Assembly: GCA_002812745.2 (NCBI GenBank)
Contig: NCSJ02000117.1
Location: forward strand, 1 to 64,000
DNA length: 64,000 nucleotides
From: Scytalidium lignicola
Lineage: Eukaryota; Ascomycota; Leotiomycetes
Direction: 5' to 3'
Each line of letters opens with the position of its first letter. The first letter of the stretch is position 1. Below are positions 35,501 through 46,980 of this stretch, in pieces. The position numbers and the translations under genes were made by a program. A model generated the notes under the pieces. The model ran no database searches. It was given only the letters and a program-made list of their open reading frames with translations, and had not been told where the DNA came from.

Positions 35501-36062
35501 CACTTGTGAAGCTTTTAGTTAGGCTTCTTTGCTTTGTTTGTTGGTTTTTGGTTTTTTTCCTTCTGTTCACCCATACCCTGTCAGCCTTTCCTAGGCTATG
35601 TGGGATTTATCAACATAGAACATTACCTTGCATCATCTGCAGAACCTTTTCTTCGCCAGCATAGAAGCTTACGCTCCAAGCGATATTTCTCCCTTGGCTA
35701 TCATAAAAGAAAGAGGAAACTAGAATTTCCTGCTGCTTATACACTACATGCAAGACACAACTCTGTCGTATTTCAGACCTGCCCCTGTTAATACCGAATC
35801 TGTTCTTTGTCACTATATTTGAGTATGAATGGTCGCGCTTAACCGATTGAATGTGATCGTAAATCAAAACTCAATAGCAGATATCATGAGAAAGCTGTGG
35901 ACATCAGCTTCGTCGCCGCAAGATTTCCTTCGCCGGTAAAAAANCTCAAAACGCAAACCATGAACCATGACCTCTATAGGTAGCGAGACAGAACACCTTT
36001 CAGTGGAAACAAATACCGTCTATTGAAACGCTGTGCCTCTGCGGGGCCAGCGTCCGTTGATA
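32586..36062. other. 3.5-kb divergent intergenic region
   Basis: Contains the promoters of the permease (minus) and the rhodopsin-like gene (plus). N calls after A-runs near 32687 and 35943. A tRNA-like 3' half around 34290-34346 was considered and rejected. No ORF resembles a known protein and I see no tandem repeat. Confidence 0.4.
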
Positions 36063-37729
36063 ATGACTCTGGTCATGCATCTTTTCGACCGTACCGTTAT
36101 CATTAATAGCCACAATCAAGGCCCCGTCGTCAATCTGGCAGCATGGATAGGAATGGTTACGATGTTGTTGGCAGTGGTAACGCGCCTGGGAAGCAAATAT
36201 GCAGTAGTTAGATCTCTGTCGCGGGACGATGGAGTTATTGCTGGAGCTATGGTATGGGACATCTTCTCCTAAAAGATTACTCTGTATGGTTTCCCTCTGC
36301 TTTTAGATGTTGACTTTGATATTCCCCAGGTGTTAGCCATTGTGCACACTGTCATACTCTCTTCCATGGTTGCCAATGGATTAGGTCAGTATCAAGATAC
36401 TCTGAACTCTCCGGAGATCGAGAAACTTGAAAAGGTGAGATACTCTTATGTCGCTTCATTTGCTTAATCGCCCTACTAACCTTCATAACAGTTTGGCTAT
36501 GCGTCGCAGTTGCTCTACGTTCCAGCCCTTCTCCTTGCAAAAATGTCATCCGTCATCTATCTGCGTGCACTATCACCAGCCCAACTCTACGATCAGGCTA
36601 CTCTAGGATTCATGCTTTTTATCGCTATATGGGGAACTACTTCCGAATTCGCGATTGCCTTTCAATGCAAGCTTCCACATCCTTGGGCCATTATTGCTGG
36701 TAAATGCTTTGATAGAGTATGTGTTACTTCTCCTTTAGCTTTTTCCTGATATAATTTCTTGAGTGAGTTGCCAATACTAATGCACGTTGCACATTTCTAG
36801 CAAGCCTTTTGGGATTTCTTCGGTACTCTCGACGTCCTCACGGATATCGTTGTTATCCTTATTCCAGCATATCTAGTGTGGAATATTCAGATGCCAACAA
36901 AAAGAAAGATATTTGTTTTTCTTGCTTTTGGAACAAGGATATGGTCAGCGAACCCCCCTATTTTATTCCTTCTCAATATTCCTTGCCTTCCCTTCCCACA
37001 TTCAGGAGGAACACGACCTACTGACACCTACGTAGCATAACCCCTTTAACGATACTCCGAACCTACTACCTCTCCACAAACAGCTCCGAACACCTCCCAA
37101 ATCAAAGCTTCGTTGCATATCATGCCTACCTTCTCACGACCATTCAATTAAATCTCTCAATATTCGTCGCCTGTGTCCCTTTTTTGAAACCCTTCCTAGA
37201 ATCCCTATCCTCTGGGGCAATGGGAGGAACTGTCGTGCCGTTCGATTCAAGCTTCAAACCAGGAAGCAGCCTCACTGCTAAGATCAGCACAATTATATCC
37301 GGAGTATCAAGCGGAAGACGACCACAGAAGGGTAGTTTTAAGATGGATAATCTGAACGAGACCATCCTCGAAACCCGTAATGAAAACGAAAATGAAGATA
37401 ATAATAATAACACAACCAGATCCTACAGCCGTAACAGCAATCCCTTAAGAACCATGTCTCCAGATAACATTGGTAAAGAAGCCATCGGCCCGCTTCGACC
37501 AGATAATGTCAGAAACTTCAGCCATGTCATACATGTTGCCCCTGAAACTAGCGACTCCCGAAGCTCTATCGGCAGTGACAAGATGATTATCAAGCGCACG
37601 ACTGAGTGGGAGGTCCAAGAACATTATGAAGCGCCACAGAATGACGGGGAGAGAGCTAGGGGTGGTAGCATGAGTGAAGGAGAGAGTAATATTGGTGGTC
37701 AAGGTGTGCAGAATCGGCATCAATTATGA
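36063..37729 (+). CDS. Seven-helix integral membrane protein, fungal rhodopsin-domain / Pth11-like
   Basis: Five exons: 36063-36251, 36330-36434, 36492-36716, 36801-36943, 37036-37729; 451 aa. Start chosen as the first ATG in the frame; a GTG-initiated extension upstream is unlikely. The first 290 residues hold about seven hydrophobic helices with family landmarks (GYASQLLYVPALLLAKMS, QAFWDFFGTLDVLTDIVVIL, ILRTYYLS). The C-terminal 150 residues are hydrophilic, Asn/Ser-rich and presumably cytoplasmic. Members sit in the plasma membrane; a few act as GPCR-like receptors (Pth11), most are uncharacterised. The fourth intron uses a weak GTCAGC donor, so the join near residue 220 is the least certain. 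Confidence 0.85.
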
Positions 37730-38113
37730 TTTAAGAGAGAAATAGAAGAGTGGTGGGAAGGGCTAAATTCGGAAGATATATTTGGTGTTCTGTTTGCTTC
37801 GTCTGTTTGTTTATTTATTTGTTTGTTTACATATATATATCTATGGTCAAACAGAAATGAGTCCGATAATCTGTATAGAAAGGGAGCGGAGTTATGAATG
37901 GCAATGGGATGGGAATCGAAGATGAGAATATTGTCAAGTCAATCAGTTCTTGCGTCGTCGCGCTGTTCTTCTCTTATCGCCTTCCTTTCTCTCTGAGAGG
38001 GGCTAAAGCGGTTAACGGCTCAACTGTAATAGTTAAATAGNAANNNANNTNCNANNTGCCATCTTTATCATCGTCAACCTACCACCTCTCTCCTTCTACT
38101 CCCATCCTAGTTT
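37730..38113. other. Convergent intergenic region with an ambiguous block
   Basis: Between the stop codons of the rhodopsin-like gene and the O-methyltransferase. Includes a low-complexity TTTG/TTTA run near 37805-37830 and a cluster of N calls at 38041-38056, a poorly resolved assembly spot. Confidence 0.5.
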
Positions 38114-40090
38114 TCAAACTTTAACACACTCAATAACACACTGCACCCCTGCGCGGCTCCTCCAGATCTTGACAAGTTTCAATCCAACACTTGCCAACAA
38201 GGCTTCAAACTCCTTTTTACTCCTTTCCTTCCCGCCAATAATCAACATACAGAGATCCATCCAATACACTGTTTTATCTGGTTGGTTTTCAGGAGACTCA
38301 GGAACAACCATTTCGCCGATGAGGAGACGAGAGGTAGGCAGCATAGCAGCAGATATGTGCGAGAGAATGGTACGGCATTCAGCATCTTGCCAGTTGTGCA
38401 TTATGCGACGGAGATAATAGATGTGGGCATCTATGGAAGAGAAATGTCAGGGAAATCGTATTCGGTAGGGAGAATGAGGGAAACAGTGGGATAGAAACCA
38501 AGGAACAAGGGCAATAGAACCTACTTTTAACAGGCTGACCTTCAAAGAAGTCTATAGCCCCCTTCTCAACTCCAGGCAATTCTTCATCAGGAATTGCATC
38601 CAGGACTGGCTTACGATCCTGCAGAACCCATTTGCCTAGATTTTTTGCTCCCTCTTCTCCAAGGCTTTCCGTAATTTCGCGTCGAATCTGCAGGAGACTT
38701 TGTCCCCTGCCACCAGCAACATCAACGATGAATGCATTGTCATCCGGCCTGCTTGCCTCGCCCTCATTCGCCTCACTCTTCTTAGCACTTAATTCCTTTG
38801 CAACTTCTCCAAAAGGGAACATTCCCAAAACAGGCAATTGTGACTCCTGTGTCGTCATGGCAATATTGAATCTCTTTAGTCGCTCAGGATGATCTAAAAG
38901 GACCTCGTAGAAGACCTTCCCTTCGGCATTGTTGTTCCAGCTAAAGGGAGATTGCTTTGGGTCTAGAATTGAATCGGGAGGGTGACTGGCGAGGTATTCA
39001 GGAATCCGAAGGGCAGTAGGGTTTATTTCATCGACGCTGAGGATATTAGATTAGAAAGCAGTAGTTGGAGTCTCTTGAGAAACAGATGTTCTAAGACATA
39101 TGAAATAAGATATAGAGTGTGAGAAACATACCACAGGGTATAAAAGTCGACCTCTGTTCCATCAATGTACGCAAGCGAGTACTTAGTATGAGCATACACA
39201 TCTTCAGAAAGCGATTTAATAATTCCCGTCGTAGTGAGAATTCTCATTAAGCGGACTACACACAGATCCACGTATTAAGCCATGCTCTGATGCTAACTGC
39301 TTGGTACCTCTTTCTTTAAGAGTTCCCTCTAAGGCGCAACACTACTAGAGTATCGTAACAGAAGAGTATTGTATAAAGCAATAATATTTATGCAGAAAAC
39401 TTACTGAGAACCTCCTCATTGACGTTTAACTTTAAAGCAAGGTCATGAGCACTTATACTCCCCTCACGTGGTATGGCTTCGAATGCTCCTACCTGGAGCA
39501 TAGCTCTCGCGGCGGAGGTTTGAGAGTACTGCATAGCTCAGCATTTGAGTACCTAACTTACCCAGATAAAATAAAGGAGATAGACACCAAGAGAAGAAAC
39601 CCATGAGTAAGCAAATACCAGATTATCTCTTCTCTTAACGAGCCTAGAATAAAAATATTATAGAGTAATGAATAGTCATTGTAAAGGTATAGTATGCGTT
39701 GATCTCCTTTTTAGGTGAACTGGAAAGATATCTGAGGTAATAGTATAGTTCTTTCCTTTCCTGCAAGCGAAACAAAACAAAACAAAACCGATGCACGACT
39801 GCAACAGCAACAATAATAATAATTTCAATAATAAATTACACATGACTGATAGTAGGCCAATTATCTCCAACAAATGAGTCTACGAGGAAACAAATTCAAC
39901 TTACATTGGTGAGTTGCTGGAACATAACCTCGACCGGATCATCTATATTTCTCCTCAGTGCGTCAACTCGCTCTAACAAATCTAACCTTTCGGCACGAGG
40001 TAACTCTCCCGACATAGGATCAACGTCATACTTCTTCGCAGTCGCTAGAATGGCTTCTAGATCAGCAATGAACTGCTTATGCGGGGCCAT
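38114..40090 (-). CDS. SAM-dependent O-methyltransferase (plant COMT-like, fungal type)
   Basis: Five exons: 40090-39905, 39528-39405, 39255-39132, 39036-38525, 38430-38114; 420 aa. The N-terminal half is the winged-helix dimerisation domain (QTSAARAMLQVGAFEAIP ... HDLALKLNV). The SAM motif VDVAGGRGQSL is at about 249-259. The catalytic-base region RRIMHNWQDAEC has its His at about residue 327, followed by LLIGEMVVPE. These enzymes methylate phenolic hydroxyls, often of polyketides or mycotoxin-like products. Intron 1 is 376 nt, long for this genome; a hidden small exon there is possible but the join LTN|YSQTSA is natural. Divergent from the LaeA-like gene at 41549, sharing a 1.46-kb promoter region. 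Confidence 0.9.
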
Positions 40091-41548
40091 CTTTGCGGTA
40101 ATAATCTTGTATAATTTTGACCGTTCCCTTGAGATTTGAGAGACTCAGACACTGATGTGAGAGTTCACAGCAACGTCCACCTGCACCAATAGGCTGCCTT
40201 CGTGCCTGTCAAGCCACTGAAGAAACCTTCTTTAGAGTGTGCAGACGAGTAAGCGATGCTACCGTGGGCCTGGGAAGCAAACCAACTCCTAACTGGACGG
40301 GAGTACGACAGAGACAATGAGATTTGAGTAACAATGGTATCCCTGGACAATGTAGCAGATGAGAGACGAGGATACTCGTCGTACAACATCTGGGGGGGAG
40401 CAATCGCGGCTTATCAACAATGAACCCCTCCTCCTAGGCACGATCCTGCACAAGGACTTGGGGTCTCGTCAACATCAGTCGAACCACGCGGGTGATGTGA
40501 TGGCACGGACGGGCAGCAGCCTCGGGTCGAGAAGCCACATCCCCCTTTGGACAGACCGCCGTCTCCCTTTTGCTGCTGGCTCTACTTCCTGTAACTTACG
40601 GTCCTGTCTTCTACGGTACCGGGGTGCCACGCCTCCGTAAGGCCCGACTTTAGGGGCTTAGGTTGCAGTAGAACAAGACTCATAGATCCCCAATCCAATT
40701 GGCCGGAGAGTTCCGGGGGTATCAAAAAAAGGGGCCGTCCGGGCTTCCGTAGCATCGCGTGTGTCCTAGGAGGTTGTCAAACTCGTTTTGGCCCTTCGGA
40801 TTGGCAAGTATCGTGTAATTTTGGGAGAGCGAGGGGCAAAGCCACGGAAGCATCAGCATTTATGGGCGGCAAACAAAAGAAAAGAGCCGGCTTGCTGATT
40901 CGTTCCTTCAAGCTGGTCTTGGAGCTAATTCCTATATGGGTTCAGTCTCTAGCTCTATTTCAGTCTGGATATCCTTGGCCATAAGGACTACTTCAGAGGC
41001 AAGAAACTGACAGATATTTTTTTCACTTTGGCGCTCGTGCCGCCCGTATCCACTTGCTTACCGTAACATGCTATGATTAATTACTGAAGGTAATTACCCA
41101 GCCTAGATAAGCTGATGATTAGCAAGCGTTGTGACCGTTTTGCCTTTCGTCTTCTTCGTCTTCAACCTCAACCAACCCGTTCTAGAGCTAGCCTTACAAG
41201 CAAAGAGCATGCAAACTTACATTCAGGATTAGATTATTATTCCTTCTTAGAGACCCGCCTCATCAGCAAATTACAGCAGACATCACGGCTCTGTGCGATA
41301 CAAGAGAGCCACCGGCATATCCCATGAACCCCCTCTCGGCTGACCCCAGACTGAACCACTCGCCGAGAATCCGTATCCGCAGTATTATTGGATACCTGCC
41401 AAATAGATTCTGGTGTGACTTATCAGCTTAATAGAATCTCTTCTATATACCCTACAACTTGCGAGGCACCCTTTTTTAACCTCATCTGCCATAACATATA
41501 ACAGCCGCCAGTCTAGACTTATCTTATTATCGGTTCGTTCTAGGCAAG
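40091..41548. other. Shared promoter region of two divergent methyltransferase genes
   Basis: 1.46 kb between two ATGs pointing away from each other. The part at about 40390-40870 is noticeably richer in G+C than its surroundings and is open in one plus-strand frame (40359-40640) without any recognisable protein similarity. I see no clear operator. Confidence 0.4.
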
Positions 41549-43156
41549 ATGGCGGAGATTGAGCCCGATGCTTTTGAAGTATGCTAATGAGTACTCATCT
41601 CACCTTGTTTATGAGGACAACAGCTAAGCTATTCAACAGTTTGATGACGATGAGGGCCTTGCAGGAGAGTATGTTTCTGAAAATCTTATAGCAATAATTT
41701 CGTTTATCAGGACTCGTGGCTTATGCAAGGTTAATATCACAGCACTGGAAGCTCCACAGCATCAGTGGCTTCAAGTATCCTCCGCGGGTACGAAGAATAT
41801 GGCCGAACCTTTGCCGCTCTTGGAAGAGGAGGTGAGAATAGCTTGTCTCCGTTGTCTTTATGCTTCCCACCATAGAAGTTTAATCGCTGATTATGATTAT
41901 CTATCTAATGAGAGAAGACTATGGAATGCCAGTAGATGAGCTAGAACTAGATAGAATCGACCAAAAGCATCGACTATACACCATCTTACTAGGAGAGAAG
42001 CTCTTCTTAGCGCCCATAAACCCAAATGTGCAACGAGTGCTAGATCTAGGGACTGGTAGTGGTATGTTTAACTATTAGAGTTCATCACCTTTGCTCCACT
42101 CTTTATAAATGTCAAAGTTACTAAGCTGATTTATTCCATTATAATACAGGTATTTGGGCGATTGATATTGCAGATGAATATCCATCAGCCGAGGTACTGG
42201 GTAATGATCTTGCTCCAAGTCAACCTGATTGGTGAGACTCATTTTACATTATGCATGAAGCACTTCATATGACTAACAAAAATTATAGGGTTCCGCCTAA
42301 TTGTCGATTCGAGATCGATGATGTAGAGGAACTATGGACCTATCGTACGAAATTTGACTTCATCCATGCTCGTGATTTCCTGTTCTCTATCCACGACTGG
42401 CCAAAACTTATCAATCAATGCTATGAGTACGTTGAGTTATCAGAGTTCCACTCTCTTCCGCCCTCATTTAAGATCCATGAAATGTAACATTCTTGCATTT
42501 TATAAAGCTTACTATCACCTAGATTCAATACTCCCAACGGTTACACCGAACTCCAATGCCTTCTACCTGTTCCTAACTGTGATGATGGGTCTGCACCCCC
42601 CACCAGTGGCGTAGTAACCTTTTCAACCAAAATCATTGAGGCGTCTCAAATTTGTGGGTGGTCACTCCTTGAACCTAATAACTACAAGAGGTACATGGAA
42701 GAAGCAGGATTTGTCGATGTAACCGAGGTTCGCTTCAAGATCCCCACAGGACCCTGGCCTAAGGACTTGACGATGAAGTTGTTGGGTGCGTTTGAGACTC
42801 AAAGTTTAATGAAAGGGGCTAGTGCGTTCAGTCTGAGGTCGTTTGCGAAAGCGTACGGGTGGACCCAGGAACAGACAGAACTGTTTTTAATGGATTTAAG
42901 AAGAGATGTTAGGGACATGAGGTTTCATACATATTATGAGTTGTAAGTTATATATACATCTCCTGAGCTGTTTTGTTGAAATCTACTACGACTCGAAAGG
43001 GGCTCGCTAATATCTTTAAAACTCAGTATCGTGGTTCATGGACGAAAGCCGGATGATGACCCTCATATAATCCCCGAGCCAGAGTCTCCTCCGTCGGAAT
43101 CCGGATCAGATGGTAAAAGGTCTTCTCGATCACCTCCAGAAACAGTGGATAGCTAG
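41549..43156 (+). CDS. LaeA-like SAM-dependent methyltransferase
   Basis: Eight exons: 41549-41578, 41640-41668, 41743-41831, 41915-42061, 42150-42231, 42289-42426, 42523-42942, 43027-43156; 354 aa. The reconstructed protein has the family order: [37 protein letters not shown], the SAM motif [20 protein letters not shown] (about 90-110), [20 protein letters not shown], then [10 protein letters not shown] and GPWPKD. The C-terminus ends in a Ser/Pro/Glu-rich tail. LaeA itself is a nuclear regulator of secondary metabolism, but fungi carry many paralogues with unknown or small-molecule substrates; this is most likely one of those. Two very short first exons (30 and 29 nt) are typical of the family but reduce start certainty. 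Confidence 0.85.
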
Positions 43157-44501
43157 CCAGATGGACAATATCCGAGGATTCTTAATAGGAATAATGGAGT
43201 TAGAATCCAAGGTTTGAGATGGGCTACAGATTCTAGGATAATCACACTGACTTAAGTTGAAATTCTCCGGAGTTACATAGCGTTGGGAAAGCACGGTGTA
43301 CCAGGTGTATCAGGTGTTATATGGAGTTGATTGAACAGGATAGCCGCTTCGGGAAGTAGTGAGTCTTGCAATTATGAGGAATGTTGGAAAGCTCCTCTTT
43401 TAGGTTGTATCACAAACGGTCGAAATTTTTTTTGTAGCTTGGAATATACCCTTCCTGACATGACACTTTTTAAAAGATTTCCTTAAATAAGTCTACAGTA
43501 GCATAGAAATACGATTCACTGGGTGAAGAGCTATTTTATCACTTGGATCATATCTTATTCAAAAGTTTCATAATTATGTCCAGTTCACAATCAGATGAGG
43601 GGAAGAGAAAATTAAAAACAAAAGGAGCTAGTCTCAAGATTCACTGATGTCGCTAGATAGGTGTTTTAACTCCACCTCAAGAGCTTTCTAATGCTTATGA
43701 TGTTGCAAATTCAATCAGCCGGGTTGAAACAGCTGCAAAATAGCGTTACTGTGTATGGATTACCCTCTCAAGTTTTTTTNCCATCTCTCATACTTCCGAA
43801 GATGTATGCTGGTTTCGAGAAGTGAAGTGTTAAACTTCCATGTACTCTTTTGTCAGCTCATAAAATAGAGCTGCAGCTTTGATTCACTAAGATTAGAATT
43901 GTTCCCATCATTAATTTCATGCTGGTTCTGCATATCAATATGTCCTCCATAATTTTGAGGTGTAGTTTAAATATTAAGTGTAGGTACAAATGGAAAAAGC
44001 ATTAGAACTCTAGATACAATATCACAATTGGTCACAATCACACAAATATTAGTGGTCTTTTGTATTGAAGTTATTCAATTGCCATTCTAATAGTATAACA
44101 GTTTCGCTATCCTCAACTCTTAAGAGAATTACAAAGGAAGCTCGAGATTTTGGTATTGATACAAAAAATATCAAGGAAAAAGCCATCGTAAAGAAAATCG
44201 TTAAAATATCCATTCTGTTAGACAGAAGCAGACCCCCACCCTCGAGTATAAAAAAGCTCAGATTCCGGAATGCCTTTCTTGGTGGGATGCCAAGCTATGG
44301 CGGCGAATACGATCATGGTCCTTATCATGGTGAAGAACTTCAGGCTCGCCAGCATGCAAAGCAAATTGTGAGGGAGTCAATTTTGCTGCGTCAGGGGTGG
44401 CCCTACATAATTTGTTAGTGTTTAGTCATTATAGACAATGATATAAATCGTCCGCTGTTTAAGCTGCATATAATGGTTATATATACCTGTAGAAATTCTG
44501 C
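43157..44501. other. AT-rich intergenic region with one weak ORF
   Basis: Between the LaeA-like gene (plus) and the stop of the GPH-repeat protein (minus). A plus-strand frame at 44065-44418 is open for 117 codons, lysine-rich and then Gly/Tyr/His-rich, without a recognised family; it starts at a non-ATG codon and may be chance or a relic. One N after a T-run at 43780. Confidence 0.35.
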
Positions 44502-45305
44502 TTACGCATAAGTTCGGTTTCCCCCAAGAGTGGTGCTATTATCACGGTCGCTATCCACGCGGGGATCCCCCTTGTTTGCCCAATCGCTGTTGTGAGGACC
44601 AGCAGTGTTCTGAGCTGTACCAGAACCAGGAGTCGCGTGAGAGCCAGTGGTGCCAAATACCCCTCCGGTATTGGCGTTGGATCTATTGCCACGATGGTCG
44701 AGGTCACTGTCGACGCGAGGGTCTATCTTGTTTGCAACGTTCGACTCGTGAGGACCGGCATTGGTAGAGTTTGACAAACCACCGGCGAAGCCAGTGTTGG
44801 GGCCAGTACCAGTAGTTGAACCATAACCAGTAGTGCCAGCAGTGCCAGTTGTGGAACCGTAGCCAGTACCGGTAGTTCCAGTCGTGGAGCCATAACCACC
44901 GCCAGTGCCGTAACCAGCACCACCACCAACCGTTTGAGAGTTGTCACGGTCAGAGTCAACACGGGGATCTAGAGTATTTGCAACACGGCTGCCGTGGGGT
45001 CCCGAGACACCCTCTGCAGTTGCACCAGTATTGGAGGTGTAACCTGTGCCAGTGCCAGTGGTACCGCCAACACCAGTGCCAGAACCGTAGCTAGAAGTGT
45101 TACCGGCGGTTCGGGAGTTGTCTCGGTCAGAGTCGATACGAGGATCGAGGGCATTTGCAGTACGGGTGCCGTGAGGTCCTGAGACACCCTCAGCAGTACC
45201 GCCAGTGTTGTAGGTATCATTCGCACCACCAGAGTGGCCGATATGAAGCTTGTCCTTGATCTTGTCCATGGTGGACTCGTTTTGACGTGTAGCGTTGGTA
45301 GTCAT
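44502..45305 (-). CDS. Hydrophilic repeat protein with four GPHxS-AN-DPRxDSD motifs
   Basis: A single exon of 267 aa with a clean ATG. It consists of four copies of a 20-21-residue motif, [SA]GPHxxxxANxxDPRxDSDxD, at 42-62, 101-121, 183-203 and 236-255, separated by Gly/Thr/Ser/Tyr-rich spacers of increasing degeneracy (GYGSTTGT repeats at about 130-165). There are no Cys residues, signal peptide or hydrophobic segment, so it is probably cytosolic and largely disordered. Similar fungal proteins are known to me only as hypothetical, in some cases linked to stress or conidia; a protective, LEA-like role is an inference from composition. Codon use in the repeats is varied, so the motif identity reflects protein-level selection. 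Confidence 0.85.
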   Translation of the reverse strand: MTTNATRQNESTMDKIKDKLHIGHSGGANDTYNTGGTAEGVSGPHGTRTANALDPRIDSDRDNSRTAGNTSSYGSGTGVGGTTGTGTGYTSNTGATAEGVSGPHGSRVANTLDPRVDSDRDNSQTVGGGAGYGTGGGYGSTTGTTGTGYGSTTGTAGTTGYGSTTGTGPNTGFAGGLSNSTNAGPHESNVANKIDPRVDSDLDHRGNRSNANTGGVFGTTGSHATPGSGTAQNTAGPHNSDWANKGDPRVDSDRDNSTTLGGNRTYA

Positions 45306-46980
45306 CTTGAATGATTAATTTGGATTTTTGAAATTTTGGATTTGTTTTTGACTGTAGTCTTAAGAGTTTGATAATGATAAAAGAATGGCTGAGAGGGGGA
45401 GAGAAGGCCTCTTAAATATCAAGCACGCCTAGGTTTAACACTCACCCAAGGAGGGAATCACTAACGTCAGAGAACCCGTATTGGATCCTGATTAGGCAAT
45501 GGAGGCCAAGATAATCATCGAGATTGCTGAATTCGATTGAACTGTATCACGCATGGCAAACACATTGTGCATCATCGTTTCATCATACAATCACGCCTAC
45601 CTGGCTGGAGTTTGCGTGTCTACCAATTAGCTGGCCAAGCTGAATCTTAGATGCGGGTTTGTGGTAAAGCAAGGCATTTTGTTGGCTGGCATCAGCTCCA
45701 TTTCCGGGAAGCACCAGACCAGTCAAGAATGACTAGGCTATAAAAGACAGAAAGGTCAGGAAGTATGGACGTTTGGGAAGTGCAACATCAAAAGCCAGTG
45801 TTTATCGTCATAAAGGCCTGGGCGTGAACGTCATCTGTGGCGTTCTTAAGTGTGGCTGTAGGGCTATCTGTTGATCTCTTGTGGCGGTGCAGGGAGGACG
45901 TCGTCAGCCAAGATATCTCTGGTTCGGCGGCCCAATTGATTTGTGGGGAGCACTGAATTGCGGGGTACTACCTTTGGATCTGCGTTGATCTGGAACATTG
46001 CACACCTTGATAATTCCTACCATATACGCAATCACAGTTATCAATGTCATATGGCGTTACACCCACAAAACAAGAACTTTGGGAATCTCTTTGTATTTGA
46101 CATGTGTCTACATATTATCATAATGATTGGATACACTTTTATAACTCTGTTTTCCATTTTAAGTGGTTCCCTAAGTGGAATGCTGCATCGTCCCCTTCTC
46201 ATTCTCTTAACGAAGCATTTGGATGCTGAAGGAAAGTAATTCTAAACCAGAAAATCAAATTAGACCAAAAATCCGGTTTTGTTTTAATTTGCTATGTTCA
46301 TGGGAAACTAGAGTTAATCATTCATTCCCTTCTTTGGTTCAGGGAGCTACAGCATTGCTCTTATGTTTATTTTAGCTTGCATAAATATGAAAGCTACTAA
46401 TCTAAGCCGTATGTTTAGTTATCTGAATGTAAGAACACAGTTTTATAAATCCCTTCTAGCAAGAAAAAGATCCCTCGTTTTAAATAAAACTTTCCTAGTT
46501 TCAATGCACGTTTCACTCACTTAACTTTATCAGTTTAATAGTAGACTCGTCCTAGTACAATACTCTCTCTCAAATGATTAATATATTGATTTATGAAGTA
46601 CTGCAGGTTCCTTAGTTTACTTCTACTTTAATGAGAATAGATGAGAGAATTAATAATTGAATTGTTAAATTACAGGATAATGAAACTGAAAAAGAATATA
46701 CTTATGTGATTTATCTACCGCCTTTATCTCACATTTGCTCATCTTTTTTAATGTCGTCAGTCAGAGTGAGACTAATCATTTCTTTATCCCTCTAGCATTC
46801 TATACATTCACTCACCTCATAATCGATACAGATCTTCATAGCTGTTGATTATTGGAAATGCCTATAGCTGCTGTGCAATTGATCGTGAATAACAATTGAT
46901 CGTAAATAAGATCAATGGTCCTGGAGAGATCATATTAAAGTAGTAACCAGAGAGTGTGATTTATCGAAACATCCAACTTG
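45306..46980. other. Divergent/tandem intergenic region
   Basis: It contains the promoter of the GPH-repeat protein (minus) near 45306-45700 and the 3' UTR of the acyltransferase (minus) at its right end. From about 46230 to 46970 it is strongly AT-rich. No convincing ORF or repeat. Confidence 0.4.

Noticed and set aside
44065..44418. 117-codon plus-strand open frame
   Set aside because: Begins at a non-ATG codon in AT-rich DNA, with a lysine-rich half typical of chance AT-rich translation; kept only as a weak note in the intergenic entry.
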